Shown one piece after another: positions 23,606-34,900 of a DNA stretch of 64,000 nt. The DNA lies in NCBI GenBank assembly GCA_030386875.1, contig CM059564.1, positions 47,326,075 through 47,390,074 on the forward strand, in the 5' to 3' direction. A program made the position numbers and the translations under genes. Under the pieces are notes generated by a model, which worked only from the letters and a program-made list of their open reading frames with translations, did not search any database and was not told the origin of the DNA. Origin of the DNA: Morinoia aosen (lineage: Eukaryota > Arthropoda > Malacostraca > Amphipoda > Talitridae). Numbering within the stretch: position 1 is the first letter of the stretch; the number at the start of each line of letters is the position of its first letter.

Positions 23606-24754
23606 GGGGGTCCTCCGGAATGAAAATTTTTTTGATCCGATTGGTCTGAAACTTGGTGAGTATATGTAGTTTTGCAAGGCAAACATATTTGAACTTGAAA
23701 TTTTTTGATTTAGGCCTTAGTTTTTCCGAAAAATTTGAAAAATAGGTTTTTTGGGTCATTTTTATGCATATTTCAAAAGAATCGAAGTCATTGAGTTTTT
23801 ATGCTAGAACAAATTCAAAGACAGTTTTGGAATCCTTGAAACATTTCTAACAAAGATATATTCGGGGATTTTGCATTTTTTGTATAATTTTTTTTTATAT
23901 GCGAAAATTTACCAATAAATGAAAAAAAAACGAAATTTTTGGATTTGAACCATTATAAAGAAAAATGAAATGTAAAAATGGAAAAAAAGGGAATATAACT
24001 TTGTTAGAAATGTTCCAAGGATTCCAAAACTGTCTTTGAATTTGTTCTAGCATAAAAACTCAATGACTTCTATTCTTTTGAATTTTGAAAGTAAGTAACT
24101 TTACAGTATAGGCCAAAAACTAAATTTTTTGTTTTAGTGTGATATAATGGAAAATTTATGTAATTGAATGCTGTTTTCATTTTTATTTCGATTATCTCCA
24201 TGCATAACACCATATTCACACTGTGAATTGTAATTTCCAAAAAAGAAAAAAATTTAAAAAATTTTTACTTATATCATAAAATTATGAAATTTTTTGTTTT
24301 CAGTTTGATTCTTATGAAATGTGACTATAATATGGTACTTTTGAAAAGAAACACAATTTCCTCTATACATTTTTTCGATTCAGGCCTTAGTTTTTGAAAA
24401 AATTTGACATATTGGTTTTTAGTCCACTGGTGTTGATATTTCAAAAGAATAGAACTCATTGAGTTTTCAGGCTAGAACAAAAACAAAGACAGTTTTAGAA
24501 TCCTTGAAACACATCTAACAAAAGTACATTCGCAAATTTTCTATATCTTATTTTGTTTTCTTTTTATATTGGGTCGAAATTGGCTCGAAAATTTAAGATT
24601 TTGGTCCCCTTCCCCCCCCCCCCCCATGGGGAGGGATCTATTGTCCGTAGTGCCATGAAATTTTAGGACCGAATAGTCCACCACCTAAGGGTTCTTTTCC
24701 AACAATAAAATGAAAAATGACCGTCGGAGAGAAAAGGGGCCCCGGAGGACCCCC
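23606..24754. mobile_element. TTAA-target DNA transposon, non-autonomous, 1149 bp
   Basis: Perfect 13-bp terminal inverted repeats GGGGGTCCTCCGG (23606-23618) and its complement (24742-24754) are flanked on both sides by TTAA (23602-23605 and 24755-24758). TTAA duplication is the mark of piggyBac, Kolobok and some Sola elements. The G-rich terminus does not decide between them. No transposase frame is present. Inside, a module of about 97 bp occurs three times: direct at 23767-23863, inverted at 23991-24087, and direct again at 24435-24531. A 15-base C run lies at about 24611-24625. Confidence 0.88.
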
Positions 24755-24759
24755 TTAAG

Positions 24760-25430
24760 CCAATTCTTGAATTCTAATCATAGGCAAAAATGACATGGGA
24801 TTTGAACATTATTCATCTATTTATGAAGCTTGGTGCTCGGCTTTTGTAAAATCAGTTTCCAACTAGTGTGACGCGCATAATCTTCTGTTATTTATTCTAA
24901 AGAGTATCAAATTAAACACAAATCCGACAAATCATGATTAAGTGCAGATTAGAAAAAATTAACGAGGATACATAAAACAATCTAGAAGTTTCGCTGCTTA
25001 ACGTTTAATGTTCATGTTTCATGTCTGCGATGAAATTTTAGTTCCTTCCGTAAAAGTATTTTTGTTAGAATTTTAACCTCTAAAATTATTTTCAGTTCAA
25101 ATGCTATGAACATTTTGATTTCAAATTTTCAATCTAATGACCTCTGATGCTGCTCTTTTTGAGCGACTTATAAATTTTCACTTATATTCCTAAATCAATA
25201 TTCATAAGACTATATTGGTGAAAATATTACTCTCATCATTCATTAGTGGAATGAAATCTTTCCCATTATGCTATTAAATTATTTGTACATGCCATTGCTT
25301 ATGTCATGAAATTAATGACCACAGAACACAAGCTCTCATGCTAAAAACAGCTCAATAAAACACGGACAATATCCCTACTGAACCTCAAGGTCTAAAACAT
25401 CATTTTCCTTTTCTCAATCACTTTTCATTT
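24760..25430. other. Intergenic stretch with nothing recognised
   Basis: AT-rich spacer between the TTAA transposon and the GC-richer blocks that follow. Confidence 0.4.
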
Positions 25431-25439
25431 CGATGCATT

Positions 25440-25760
25440 GGACTCAGTGGTGAGCTCGTTTTCTCTAGGAAATAACTTTTGCGAAGCCTTTAATAATCCA
25501 GTGATACGATCGCTTCTCTTTAGTCAGCCACCGCTGCCTACAACTGCATCTAATCGGATGCCAAAGTTAAGTCAAAGTAGTCTGGTGTTCCCTGATGCGC
25601 GCCGCTCGTGAACTTCATTATAGACTTTGATTAGCTATCAGGCGCAAACAAACCATAATGAAACTCTGCCCTGGCCCCGCCCTTAATTCTGTGGTCTCTA
25701 TTCAGAACATCAAATGCTTATACGCAGCACTTGTGGCCGAAACCTTCTCTATAATTAGCG
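25440..25760. promoter_or_regulatory. Candidate conserved non-coding block 1
   Basis: GC rises well above the local level. The block mixes homeodomain-like cores (CTTAATTC, GATTAG, ACCATAATGA) with GC-rich motifs (GGCCCCGCCC, GATGCGCGCCGC) and has no sustained reading frame. This texture is common in developmental enhancers. Conservation itself cannot be seen from one sequence, so this is inference. Confidence 0.25.
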
Positions 25761-26069
25761 ACGTGTGAAATTAATAGCGAATGTTGATAACCTGCAAATG
25801 CTTCTGACATGTAGACTCTAACCTAATGTGTTCTACGAGAAGACCTTTCTACCGACACTTGAACACAATATCCTAAGGAGAGCATCATTCGTTCAATAAC
25901 AAACCATCTTGAGAGAAATAACAGAAGCCTGATCAAAAAAATCGTTCGATTCAGTCTGGTAAATACAAGAATTTCTCGGATGTCAATGGCAGTAATGAAT
26001 CGAGCTCAAAAGAGGTTAATCCGATCTCTTAAAAGTCAAATTTAGATTCTTCATCTGAGTTCTGCGATT

Positions 26070-26330
26070 AGAACCCTTAGGGCAAACCGTTAATTTGCCG
26101 CTTGAGGAGCTCGATGCTATAATTGACTACCTCATTTTTGCGCACTTTTATGGAAGACCCAGGCAGAGTGCAGGGTATCAGAGGCGATCGTGTGCAGGGT
26201 CCAGAAGCATAGAGGACGTTACGCTGCAATGAATGATCGCGATGAGAGATCGTTAATGGAGATGTGCTGCGCCTGATAAAGCAATGAACATAAAGTGGAC
26301 GTAAGCTTACCCAGCTTAAGACACGAGATA
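26070..26330. promoter_or_regulatory. Candidate conserved non-coding block 2
   Basis: A non-repetitive, GC-richer block containing CACTTTTATGG (caudal/Hox-like TTTATGG), TATAATTGAC and GATCGCGATGAGAGATCG. A minus frame of 86 codons spans it but has no protein signature. Regulatory assignment is inference from texture only. Confidence 0.22.
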
Positions 26331-26339
26331 GTATCATTG

Positions 26340-27235
26340 GAGATAGTATCTAGAATTGATGGATACAGTGAAATTTTAGATATAATGATAGAATACGAAA
26401 GAGTGCAAATTTTTGTAATTTTGCAGTATATTTTCGAAGTGTTTTCTGACTAGTGCCACTCAAAATTTAGCGTGCATTTAACCCCACGGATGGGCATGAA
26501 AAGTGAATTTAGGGCAATTTTGATAAAAAATATCTACTGTATGTATTTATGCATAAATGTGTAGCCAATACACAGATAAATGAAATGTGTGGGTAATGAG
26601 AAATCTTCAATGAAATGTGAAATTTATTTTTTACAATTCAGAGAGTTAAATTGGAAAACATCAAGAGAGCATTTGGTTCAAATTTTTTTGATGCCCTTGA
26701 GATTTATACTATCAATTTATTTATAGATTTACACTATTTATACATTCATGAGAGTTAAAATTATTCTCTAAATATTGTAAGAGTCGCCCTTATTAATCAT
26801 TTTTTAGTCAATACCATTCACTGCCCAAGCTCAAGACCAAATAACTTGTTCACTACGCTGACTTCATTCTGCCTTTTCTGAAAGTAAAGTCGTAATCTGA
26901 GTGAGTTTTTGGTCGAGAGGTGGCGTTGGTTGGTTGGCGTAAAATTGTTCAAGTTATATGACTTAGATACTTTAAAATGCTTATTAAAAATCACGAAATC
27001 TGAGTTACGACACTCCTGCAATGACGTAGTGAAATGACGGTCATTATTATTGAGTCGATAAAAACCGTCTACGCGTATCACTCAAGAAGTTAAAAAAATG
27101 AGAAAAAAACAAAGAGGGTTTGTATCGACAGCCTTTTGAAGCCTCTCGGCTTTAGATCAAAAGTGACAAAAATTATCTGAACTGGAGTAGCCAAGTTCAA
27201 ACGCTAGAAAGGAGTATAGTGAGGCGTAGTTTGCT
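26340..27235. other. Intergenic stretch with nothing recognised
   Basis: AT-rich, no repeat array, no exon-like patch. Confidence 0.4.
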
Positions 27236-27239
27236 ACCT

Positions 27240-27880
27240 CAATATCTCATTGACGCGTACTCAAATCAGGAAAAGGGGAACAATAGAGAGAATTTTGCGT
27301 GAAATTGTAGCTCTCAGCAGATTGCCGGGCAGGCAGGCAGGGCGAGCCCATTATGCAACGCCACGTTCCGGCGGTCATTGTGCGACGTGCATAATTGGTC
27401 TAATTTCAGCGGGAGGTTCTCTCATTGATTGTTGTTGCCCATCCCTATTTGCAAAACCAATGCAGAAATGTGTGGTTTCTGTATTGCTTTCAGCAGGCGG
27501 ACCATTTCCAGCCAAGCCCAAATATCCCGGCGTTAAGATAAGGCTTAAAAAGCTGCGTAGGATTCAACCCAGACGTCTTCAAAGGAGCCACATTGCATAT
27601 GAAAAGCAATGGCTTCGCAATGAGGCTCCAAGCAATACAGCAACAATGGCCCTCGATTGCGCTGCAATAACCGTTACTACAATTGCACGCTTCCTGCGAG
27701 AAGCCGACAGCCCGGATGCTGGTTGCTGCGCCCCGCGTTGCGGCGGTAAAGATCTAATTATTATGCACCCTCTCGCTTATTATTGCAGCTCTATTTTAGA
27801 CGAGCTTGATGTTACCGTTTGCTTAATTGGCAGACGCTCAAGAAACGGCCGAGCGCAGCAGAAACTGAGCGTCTGAATCG
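27240..27880. promoter_or_regulatory. Candidate conserved non-coding block 3 (or unrecognised exon)
   Basis: This is the longest non-repetitive GC-rich block in the window. It carries TAATTATTATGCAC, GTGCATAATTGGTC and TTTGCTTAATTGGC, sites of homeodomain/POU type, set in GC-rich sequence. One plus frame is open for 208 codons (27250-27873), unusual for this window, but it begins at TTG, has no recognisable domain, and its composition (Cys/Arg/Ala mixture) does not look like a folded protein. I favour a regulatory block and keep an exon as the alternative. Confidence 0.35.
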
Positions 27881-27889
27881 CTTGGTGTT

Positions 27890-29470
27890 TATCTCGATGT
27901 CATCTCTCATGGTCTATCAGATGCGTATATGAGACGAGATGAAATGGAGAGCAGCGATTGGATGACAACAGTTTCAATAGAAGATCCATCTCAACGATCG
28001 CTCGGCAATGCCATGACATTACTTAGAATTACTTATTGTAATTTGTTGAGCTTTTGCTCGTAGTTTCTATGCCAAATGTGTAGATGTCATTTATTCGTCA
28101 AGAGATACAAGTTTCTGCAGAGGTACCTCATTGGCACAAATTCCAATTTCATCTTGAAGTGATTGCAGTCATCCATCCTCGGCGCAAAAATTGACAACCA
28201 CTCAAACAAATTAAAGAGTCCCAGTGAACCAATAATTTATGTACTTTTCCAATACAGTTGGTGTAGAAAAAACTTCACGTTTTACTGGTGATAGCCAAAC
28301 GCAACTTCGGGCGCTCGCTTCCTGGATGTCTGCTTTGTTGGGCCATGTTTCTAGCAACAGAAGCTGAAGAGGAGACAGCAAACAAAGAAGCCGGAGGGAG
28401 GGAAGGAGGTCCTTTCTAGGATAAGGCTTTAGGGTTCGATAATTAAGGACCATTCATGCTTCAGCACGCGCATAGACCGGCGCTGCTTTCGTGGTTGCAC
28501 TTCATGGTCCATCGTTCGCTAAATTATCCATGTGACAGTCCTCTGTGTGCGCCTCAGAATTTGCGTCCGTGAATAACAAGCTCTTGCAGCTTTTCGTTAA
28601 AGGAGACTTGAGTTGTTTTACTCGTGTAACTATGTAGAGACAGGTGCGGTTTTGTACTTAGCTATTGCTCATAACAACACGCTTGCATGTACATAACTAA
28701 ATTCTACGTAGATATGATTTATCGTCCTGTAAAAGGTGCGTTTTTTTATAGAACTTGTGAGTTAAACACTTTCTAAACCTGTATATATATATGAATAGGC
28801 TGAGCTCTCTCATAGCTACAGCTATACCAAACTCTTCATTCACTTAATTAGTAATTTATAGCGTTTCTTATGTTGCTTGTTTGAACTGATCTTCACTAGT
28901 ACTTTGAGGCAAAGATTACTACTTTAATGAGACATTTTTAGGGCAAAGTATCGACTATATCGTACGCCGCTGGTTCAATAAATGATGCTCTGGAGCTTAA
29001 TTCCATTTTCCTGAACAGATATTTTAGGAGATTACGAATAAACTTGGAATGTATATCGCGCTCGATGCACACAAAGGGTTCAAAATAAGATGAACGAGAT
29101 CATTCTTCAACAACATGATATCACTGCTGAAATATTTAATGTCACATTCAGGAACTTTCCAAGCAATGCATGTTTCAAAATTACCTGCTTTTCCCTTGAA
29201 CTGTAAGTCGAGCTGAAAGTAAATTTTAGAATAGGATCATCCAGTAAGTGTACTTATCTGACGAAAGACTAAGTGAAAGCAGATCTGCAGTGAGCCATCT
29301 GTTATAAAGCGCTAGCAATTATTCATGAACATGAGTGTTTTAAAAGCTACTCGAAATAAAATAGTTGAGATTAATAACTTCCAATTACTAGGAAACGGAG
29401 TTCAGAAGAAAACAAGGAAAAACAATGTTCACGATTGCTTTTTCAGACTTCTCAAGTCTCGTGAGCTCCA
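27890..29470. other. Intergenic stretch with nothing recognised
   Basis: Mixed composition; moderately GC-rich to 28600, then AT-rich. No gene or element identified. Confidence 0.35.
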
Positions 29471-29479
29471 GCTGCCAAT

Positions 29480-29760
29480 AAAGAAAGGATTTGGTGTAAG
29501 GGCAGCTCAGCGGATCTCGGCCCTGATCTAAGCCCACTTGGAAGCATAACATTGAAAGCCGTTGTGATCTCTTTTAATTGGATAGATTGTATTAGTTCGA
29601 GAGCCGTTGATCCATAGCAAGGGCTCTTATCAGCTCTGGTGAGGAATTGCAGCGTCGAGGATGAGGGGAACAATGTCTCTTGAATAAGGCCAAGCGATAA
29701 GTGTCTTGTGTGGAGGTTGGTTAATTTTGCGCCTACCGAGGTATTATATTCCGGCCATGA
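29480..29760. promoter_or_regulatory. Candidate conserved non-coding block 4
   Basis: A GC-richer non-repetitive block with TTTTAATTGGATAG, GGTTAATTTTGCGCC and CTTATCAG (GATA-like). The reading frames across it (68-73 codons) on opposite strands have no signature. Inference from texture only. Confidence 0.22.
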
Positions 29761-30049
29761 ATTCTCAGCGAGAGTTGAGATATTTCAATGTTATCTTTAC
29801 GCCACATTTCACGTATGAAACTTTTCGATTAATCATCAAGTCTTCCCAGAACGCGTAGATTGTGACCATGCAGATAGATTGAACTCACCTCCTGAAACAC
29901 ATACGAGAACTTACAATGTCTTACGAAATTAGTTTACCAGAAAGAAGTAGTTGAAACAGAACCGTTGCATCGACAACCAGCGATCTGAGCTGAACATTTA
30001 TCAGACATTCAAGCCCTTTGATGTTTTGTTTGTACGTCCTCCGTCCCTT

Positions 30050-30170
30050 GCTAAAAAACATGGAAGAGCTCAGCACGCAGCGCGGGAGCTCAGGGGCTGT
30101 GGGGATTAAGTTATTAAGGGGTATTTTGCCCGGCAATAATTGGCTAGGGTGAGAGGTTGGAGTGGATGCA
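30050..30170. promoter_or_regulatory. Candidate conserved non-coding block 5
   Basis: A short GC-rich block holding GGGGATTAAG (Otd/Bicoid-like GGATTA) and GCAATAATTGGC (homeodomain-like), between AT-rich flanks. Inference from motif content only. Confidence 0.2.
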
Positions 30171-30179
30171 CGCGCGTTC

Positions 30180-31490
30180 GAAAAATAAGCATGCGAGAGT
30201 TTCTTTTCTGCTTGGAGGACAAGCTAAACTGATTAGTAAATGCGCGCGTTGCGCAAAAAAGAAGTTCTTGATTCAGGCTGGAAAATATTTCGAGTTAAAA
30301 TATCTGAAGATGCAAAACAAGGAGGAAAAGAACATGGCGCTCTTCGTGTAGGAGGTTTGTCATGATATATTAGGTAAAACTAATATGGTATTCTAGAATT
30401 TTTCAATAGATTAGTAATTTTCTAATGTGATGTAACAGAAGAGACATAAATATCCCTTATATTAATATCAAATACATTATTTTGTTTGAGAAAATTTCTT
30501 CGCATGGACATACAAATTTGCAATAAACTCCAAAAGTAAAAGAACAATTAGGCATTTTCTGTAACGTATTTCATATCCATTTGTTAAATTTTAAAATTCA
30601 TTTTCTCACAGTCATAGAATTTTAATAGCATTTGTTCATTTCATGATTGCGTGGTAAATGATAGTGATCTCGCTAAATGATGGTCGAGGATTGAAAAAAC
30701 ATCAATATTATGGCGACTTTCGACAGTACACATTCAATCAACTTTTTTTGACGAACTCTAGACCGACTAAATCATTTATTCTTCCTATGTCAATCCATTC
30801 ATCGTTTCATGCGACTAGCCCTTTCTAATATCGATCGATTTTCGAATGTTTTTTTTTGCCATAAGTCTTTTTCAGAGTATCGCGATTGTGGGGCTTAAAT
30901 TTTTTTTATAAATATCCTGTATTTTTCAGCTACCCTGTTTGTTATGTAAGTACTTTTGGCTCATTATTCATATTTTGCCAGCGATGCTGCTGCGACAGAT
31001 CTAGGAATTTGTTTAAAAATAGCAGAAGTGAGAAGTTTGAGGGAGCGTTCTGTATAAAGAGTCAGCTCTGAAGATACTGTGAAATACTTAAAATCAGCTT
31101 TTTATTATTTGCACGCAGCATGTGTTAGGTAGATCGAACATTAAGAAGTATCAAAAGAAATCGCAAAAAATACTGCATTACGAGTAACTTTCACGACGTT
31201 TAATACACAAACGTTTTATTCTTCTTCATTGAACTAAAAGTCTTCAATAAAATATTTTTGCATATAAGATAGATACTTGATAAAATAAGCTGAAAATTCT
31301 ACAGAATTCAGTAAAATGCCACGTTCGTCTTAATGACTCTATTGCAGACTACGTTATTCTGTATACTTCAACTTGTTTTCCTCACAACTCATCATTAAAG
31401 GATTTATCAAAATCCCGCACACAATGAACAGCAAAAAAATTCTCGCCACAATAGGCGCCTGCGACTGAAGAGGAAAACTACATTACTGAC
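30180..31490. other. Intergenic stretch with nothing recognised
   Basis: AT-rich; short stop-bounded frames only. Confidence 0.4.
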
Positions 31491-31494
31491 GACC

Positions 31495-31940
31495 ATCATT
31501 CACTCGAGAGCTTCAGAACTGAAAGGCGCATCTTGTACATCGCTGTGACACGTCAGTTTGATTGACAGCTTCTCCCACGGCGATGAAAGCGCAAATTGCG
31601 CCTCTCTAATGATCCCATTAGCGACCGCAAAACCTAATAATCGACGCCCAGCAGCAATAATGACATGGCCGAGAGTCAATGGACCATGCAGTGCAGGACA
31701 ATGGCGAGCTGTGAGGTGGCGTGTGATCACGCAAATGAACACTGATGAACTCAGTCGCACTTGGCTTTTACCTTCAATAATTGTTATTGACTCAATGGCC
31801 TGCCGAGGGTCCTTTTTTGGCCACCATTTCGCTTTGCATGGAATTAATGAAGCGATCATAACGCGCTCGAGTTCTCATCTAAATAATCATTCGGTCAGTT
31901 CGTGGTCAATGGCTGTCATGAAGGCTAAAAGTGGACCGTG
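31495..31940. promoter_or_regulatory. Candidate conserved non-coding block 6 with PBX/MEIS site
   Basis: TGATTGACAG at 31559-31568 is a perfect match to the composite PBX-PREP/MEIS (Exd-Hth in insects) decamer. It is followed by TAATGATCCCATTAGCG and GCAATAATGACATGG, and by GTGATCACGCAAATGAAC, which are homeodomain- and POU-like. GC is raised relative to flanks. Frames of 127 codons (+) and 119 codons (-) overlap on opposite strands and neither has a protein signature, so I read the block as regulatory DNA. Confidence 0.35.
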
Positions 31941-31944
31941 AAAA

Positions 31945-34900
31945 ATAATAACCAATCTCGTGATCAATAATGGTGTGTTGGTTCTTCATGTCAAAGTTCT
32001 TAGAAGAATCTGAGAGGTGCTCAAAACAAATTAACTTTCAATGATTGATTTTTTATTTAAAGTTTTGTTTCCCGTTTTAAAGTTGCAGATCAATGGACAA
32101 TTTTAAGAAAGTATTTTGAGAGAAAGTCACCCTCGCTACCAGATAGCTTATTCTTCAAAGCCGCTCAAACCAAGTTATTGGTTATCACTTTAAAAACTAA
32201 TGTAAACAGCTTCTGATGCCACCTCAAATTTACTATAGCGTTATAATAAATGTTGACATATCTTGAAGATTCTGCACACTTGATAGCTTCTACATACATG
32301 AACGAAAAAAATTGCAGGAAACTACTCAAACGAAAAACCAATATGAACTTATAGAACAGAACAAAATTGTGATACAGTCTACAACAACAACAATAGACCG
32401 CAATATTTCTCTGTTGAGAGGGAAAAACTCAGCGAATACGAAAGAACTCTACGCCCTTCCCTCCCCTCAGAGGCATGCAAGAGTTTCAGGTTTGAAAAAT
32501 TTCTTCGAGTTGCGGTAGATTCCACCTCCCGACACCCTGGACGCTGAACGTACGGAAGCGTGGGTGGCAAATTTCAACGCCCCTGAAGGCAGACGACGGG
32601 TCTTTGTCCCTTATGAAGTTGAGGTAATCCTGTCATGTGTAAGATCTCGAATTAATTCCAATGAATAGAGCTGCCATGAGAAGAGACTCAAAGGAAGTAC
32701 GCCCTTCAGAGGCGCAGCTTTTGTACGAGTGCCGCGGAGTGCGGACTCTCAATCAAGAGCGCGAGCACCATCAAAGCGCTCGGGATCACAGCACCGAACC
32801 CGATGACGGTGAAGAAATAAACGTAGTCTTGTATTAATGGCAAAATTATTCTCCAAACGTTAGTTACAACTCAGTTATTAAGGCTTGCACTGACGCTTGA
32901 AGCTCTTGGTGCTTGAGAGCTCCATCACAGAGCGCTATTCCAGAACTAAAGAAGGGTTAAATTAAACATGAGCGCGATCAGGAAAATAGTAGTTCGATAC
33001 TGGAATGAAGGAAAGGAAATCAAAGAAAGCATCGCACTGTAATTGATGCACGTCAATAGTTCAGAACAACTCCAGTACAAACACGGGTGAATTACTTGCA
33101 GGTTAGTTCATGCATGAATAAATACGTTCAAGTGTTATTTCAATATATTACCACACATGTAATACATCCGAATTACTGATAACGTTCTGTCCAAATTTTC
33201 AGCAACAATTGTTACAAACCTGAATTATTTCCTCCAAGCACCGGGTTAGGAACAATAGAAACGTTCAGAATTCTGGCATGTTATGTCGTGTAGAAATTGA
33301 AACCTCATACTCACGTTTGTAGCTACGGTAAATTAAAATAGATTGGCTAATTTTTTAGAATTGGAGGCTAAAATAAAGTTACGAAAAAAAATGACACCAC
33401 TGAGCAGATTAGAGGGAACTGCAGCAGTTCATAACTCTCTCGTTACCAAATTTGGAATACTGTTCTATATGACACGAAATTAAGACACACAGCATAACTT
33501 TCCCTATCTCCCAATATACACCTGAACTTTAACGTAAATGAACTCTGCGTGGAAGAAATCTGTCCCATTTCTGTTTAGCCAAAATATACTTTATTTTTTA
33601 CCGGTTATAAAAAGACGTGTGAGAAGAAGAAAAAGATCCTCTTATTTAACTCTTACAATGCCCTATTTGAAACAACGCACGACACAGCGTTGGAGATGCA
33701 CAAGAGGAACCGTTAATGAAAAGTTCATGACGTGAAATCATCGCTTTTTTCATCAGCGCACATCGTACGTCCGACCGAGGGCTGCGCTGCAAACACTCAC
33801 TACGTACATCATGTAGAACACGTACACTACACGTACTCATATTTGGACAGTGAAGGATAATGCTAAAATTGATACAATTTCGTTTGGAAACTTTAAAAAT
33901 GAGTATATCTTCAGCACGGCTTACTATTCAGATAGAGTAAATGCTAAATTTTAGGTGTTCTTCGGTCATGAAACAAGCTGGATTTGTGTGGGTGATGTGT
34001 TTATTTGTCACGAAAAGTGATAGTTTTTTTCATACTCGCCCTACTGGTGTGTTAATTTAGTTTGATGTGATGGGGTTACAGATGAATGCTGCTTAACGCG
34101 TAATGTTGTTTCACTGATCATTTGGTCCCCTTTTTCTGTAATTGATGATCTACTGTTTCGCAAAGTTGTTGCGACTAACAAATTATTTACACAAGGTTTT
34201 GAAACTTAATGAATCCCCTAGCGAGAAATTTATCAAATTCAGCAGAAAGAGATGAAAAATTAGGAGTCATGATTCCGGTCTTCTGTAGTCGAGACTAAAA
34301 AAAATATTTTTAAGAATAGAAACACTCGGTTATATTAAGTTACATAAAAAGCCTCTAAGTCTAAGAATATTAAAATATTCGCAAAGCGTCCTAAGATTTG
34401 AGTGGACATGTGTAATTTAGACTAGATTTAAGCAAGGTGGAATTTCTAATCAATATGAACGTGCTTCTTGAATACATTTTCCTTCAGATTTTCTGTCAAC
34501 CTCTGTGAAGAAAAAGATGAAATCAGATAGTATTAGAAAATTGAGTGAGAATTGCTTGAGTCAAGCCCTTTCTCTTCTGTGCCTGAACGTTCTTTTTGAT
34601 CAAGTTTTACTCTGCTGTTCTTGATGCCTTCAGCTAATCACTTCGGCTTGCTTAGTTCATTCATTTTGTATTTTCCACTCGATTACAGTGTTTTCCTGCA
34701 CCATGGCTGTACATCGCTAACACGTATTGCACTTTAATTGCTGCTTAAGAGGTGTAATAAGTGGTGTTCATTTATGCTCACAAGTATTTCACTTTATCAA
34801 GAAATGTTGTTTCTGTAATTTGCTTTCTTTTCTAACTTTCGACACATTTCGGTGCTGTCATTTGTGGCTGTCAGAATATGTGAGGGAGCTCAGGCAAATT

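Noticed and set aside
25521-25605. 5S rRNA-like segment (CGGATGCCAAAGTTAAGT)
   Set aside because: Resemblance covers only about 30 bases. The rest of the 5S internal promoter and the stem pairing are absent.
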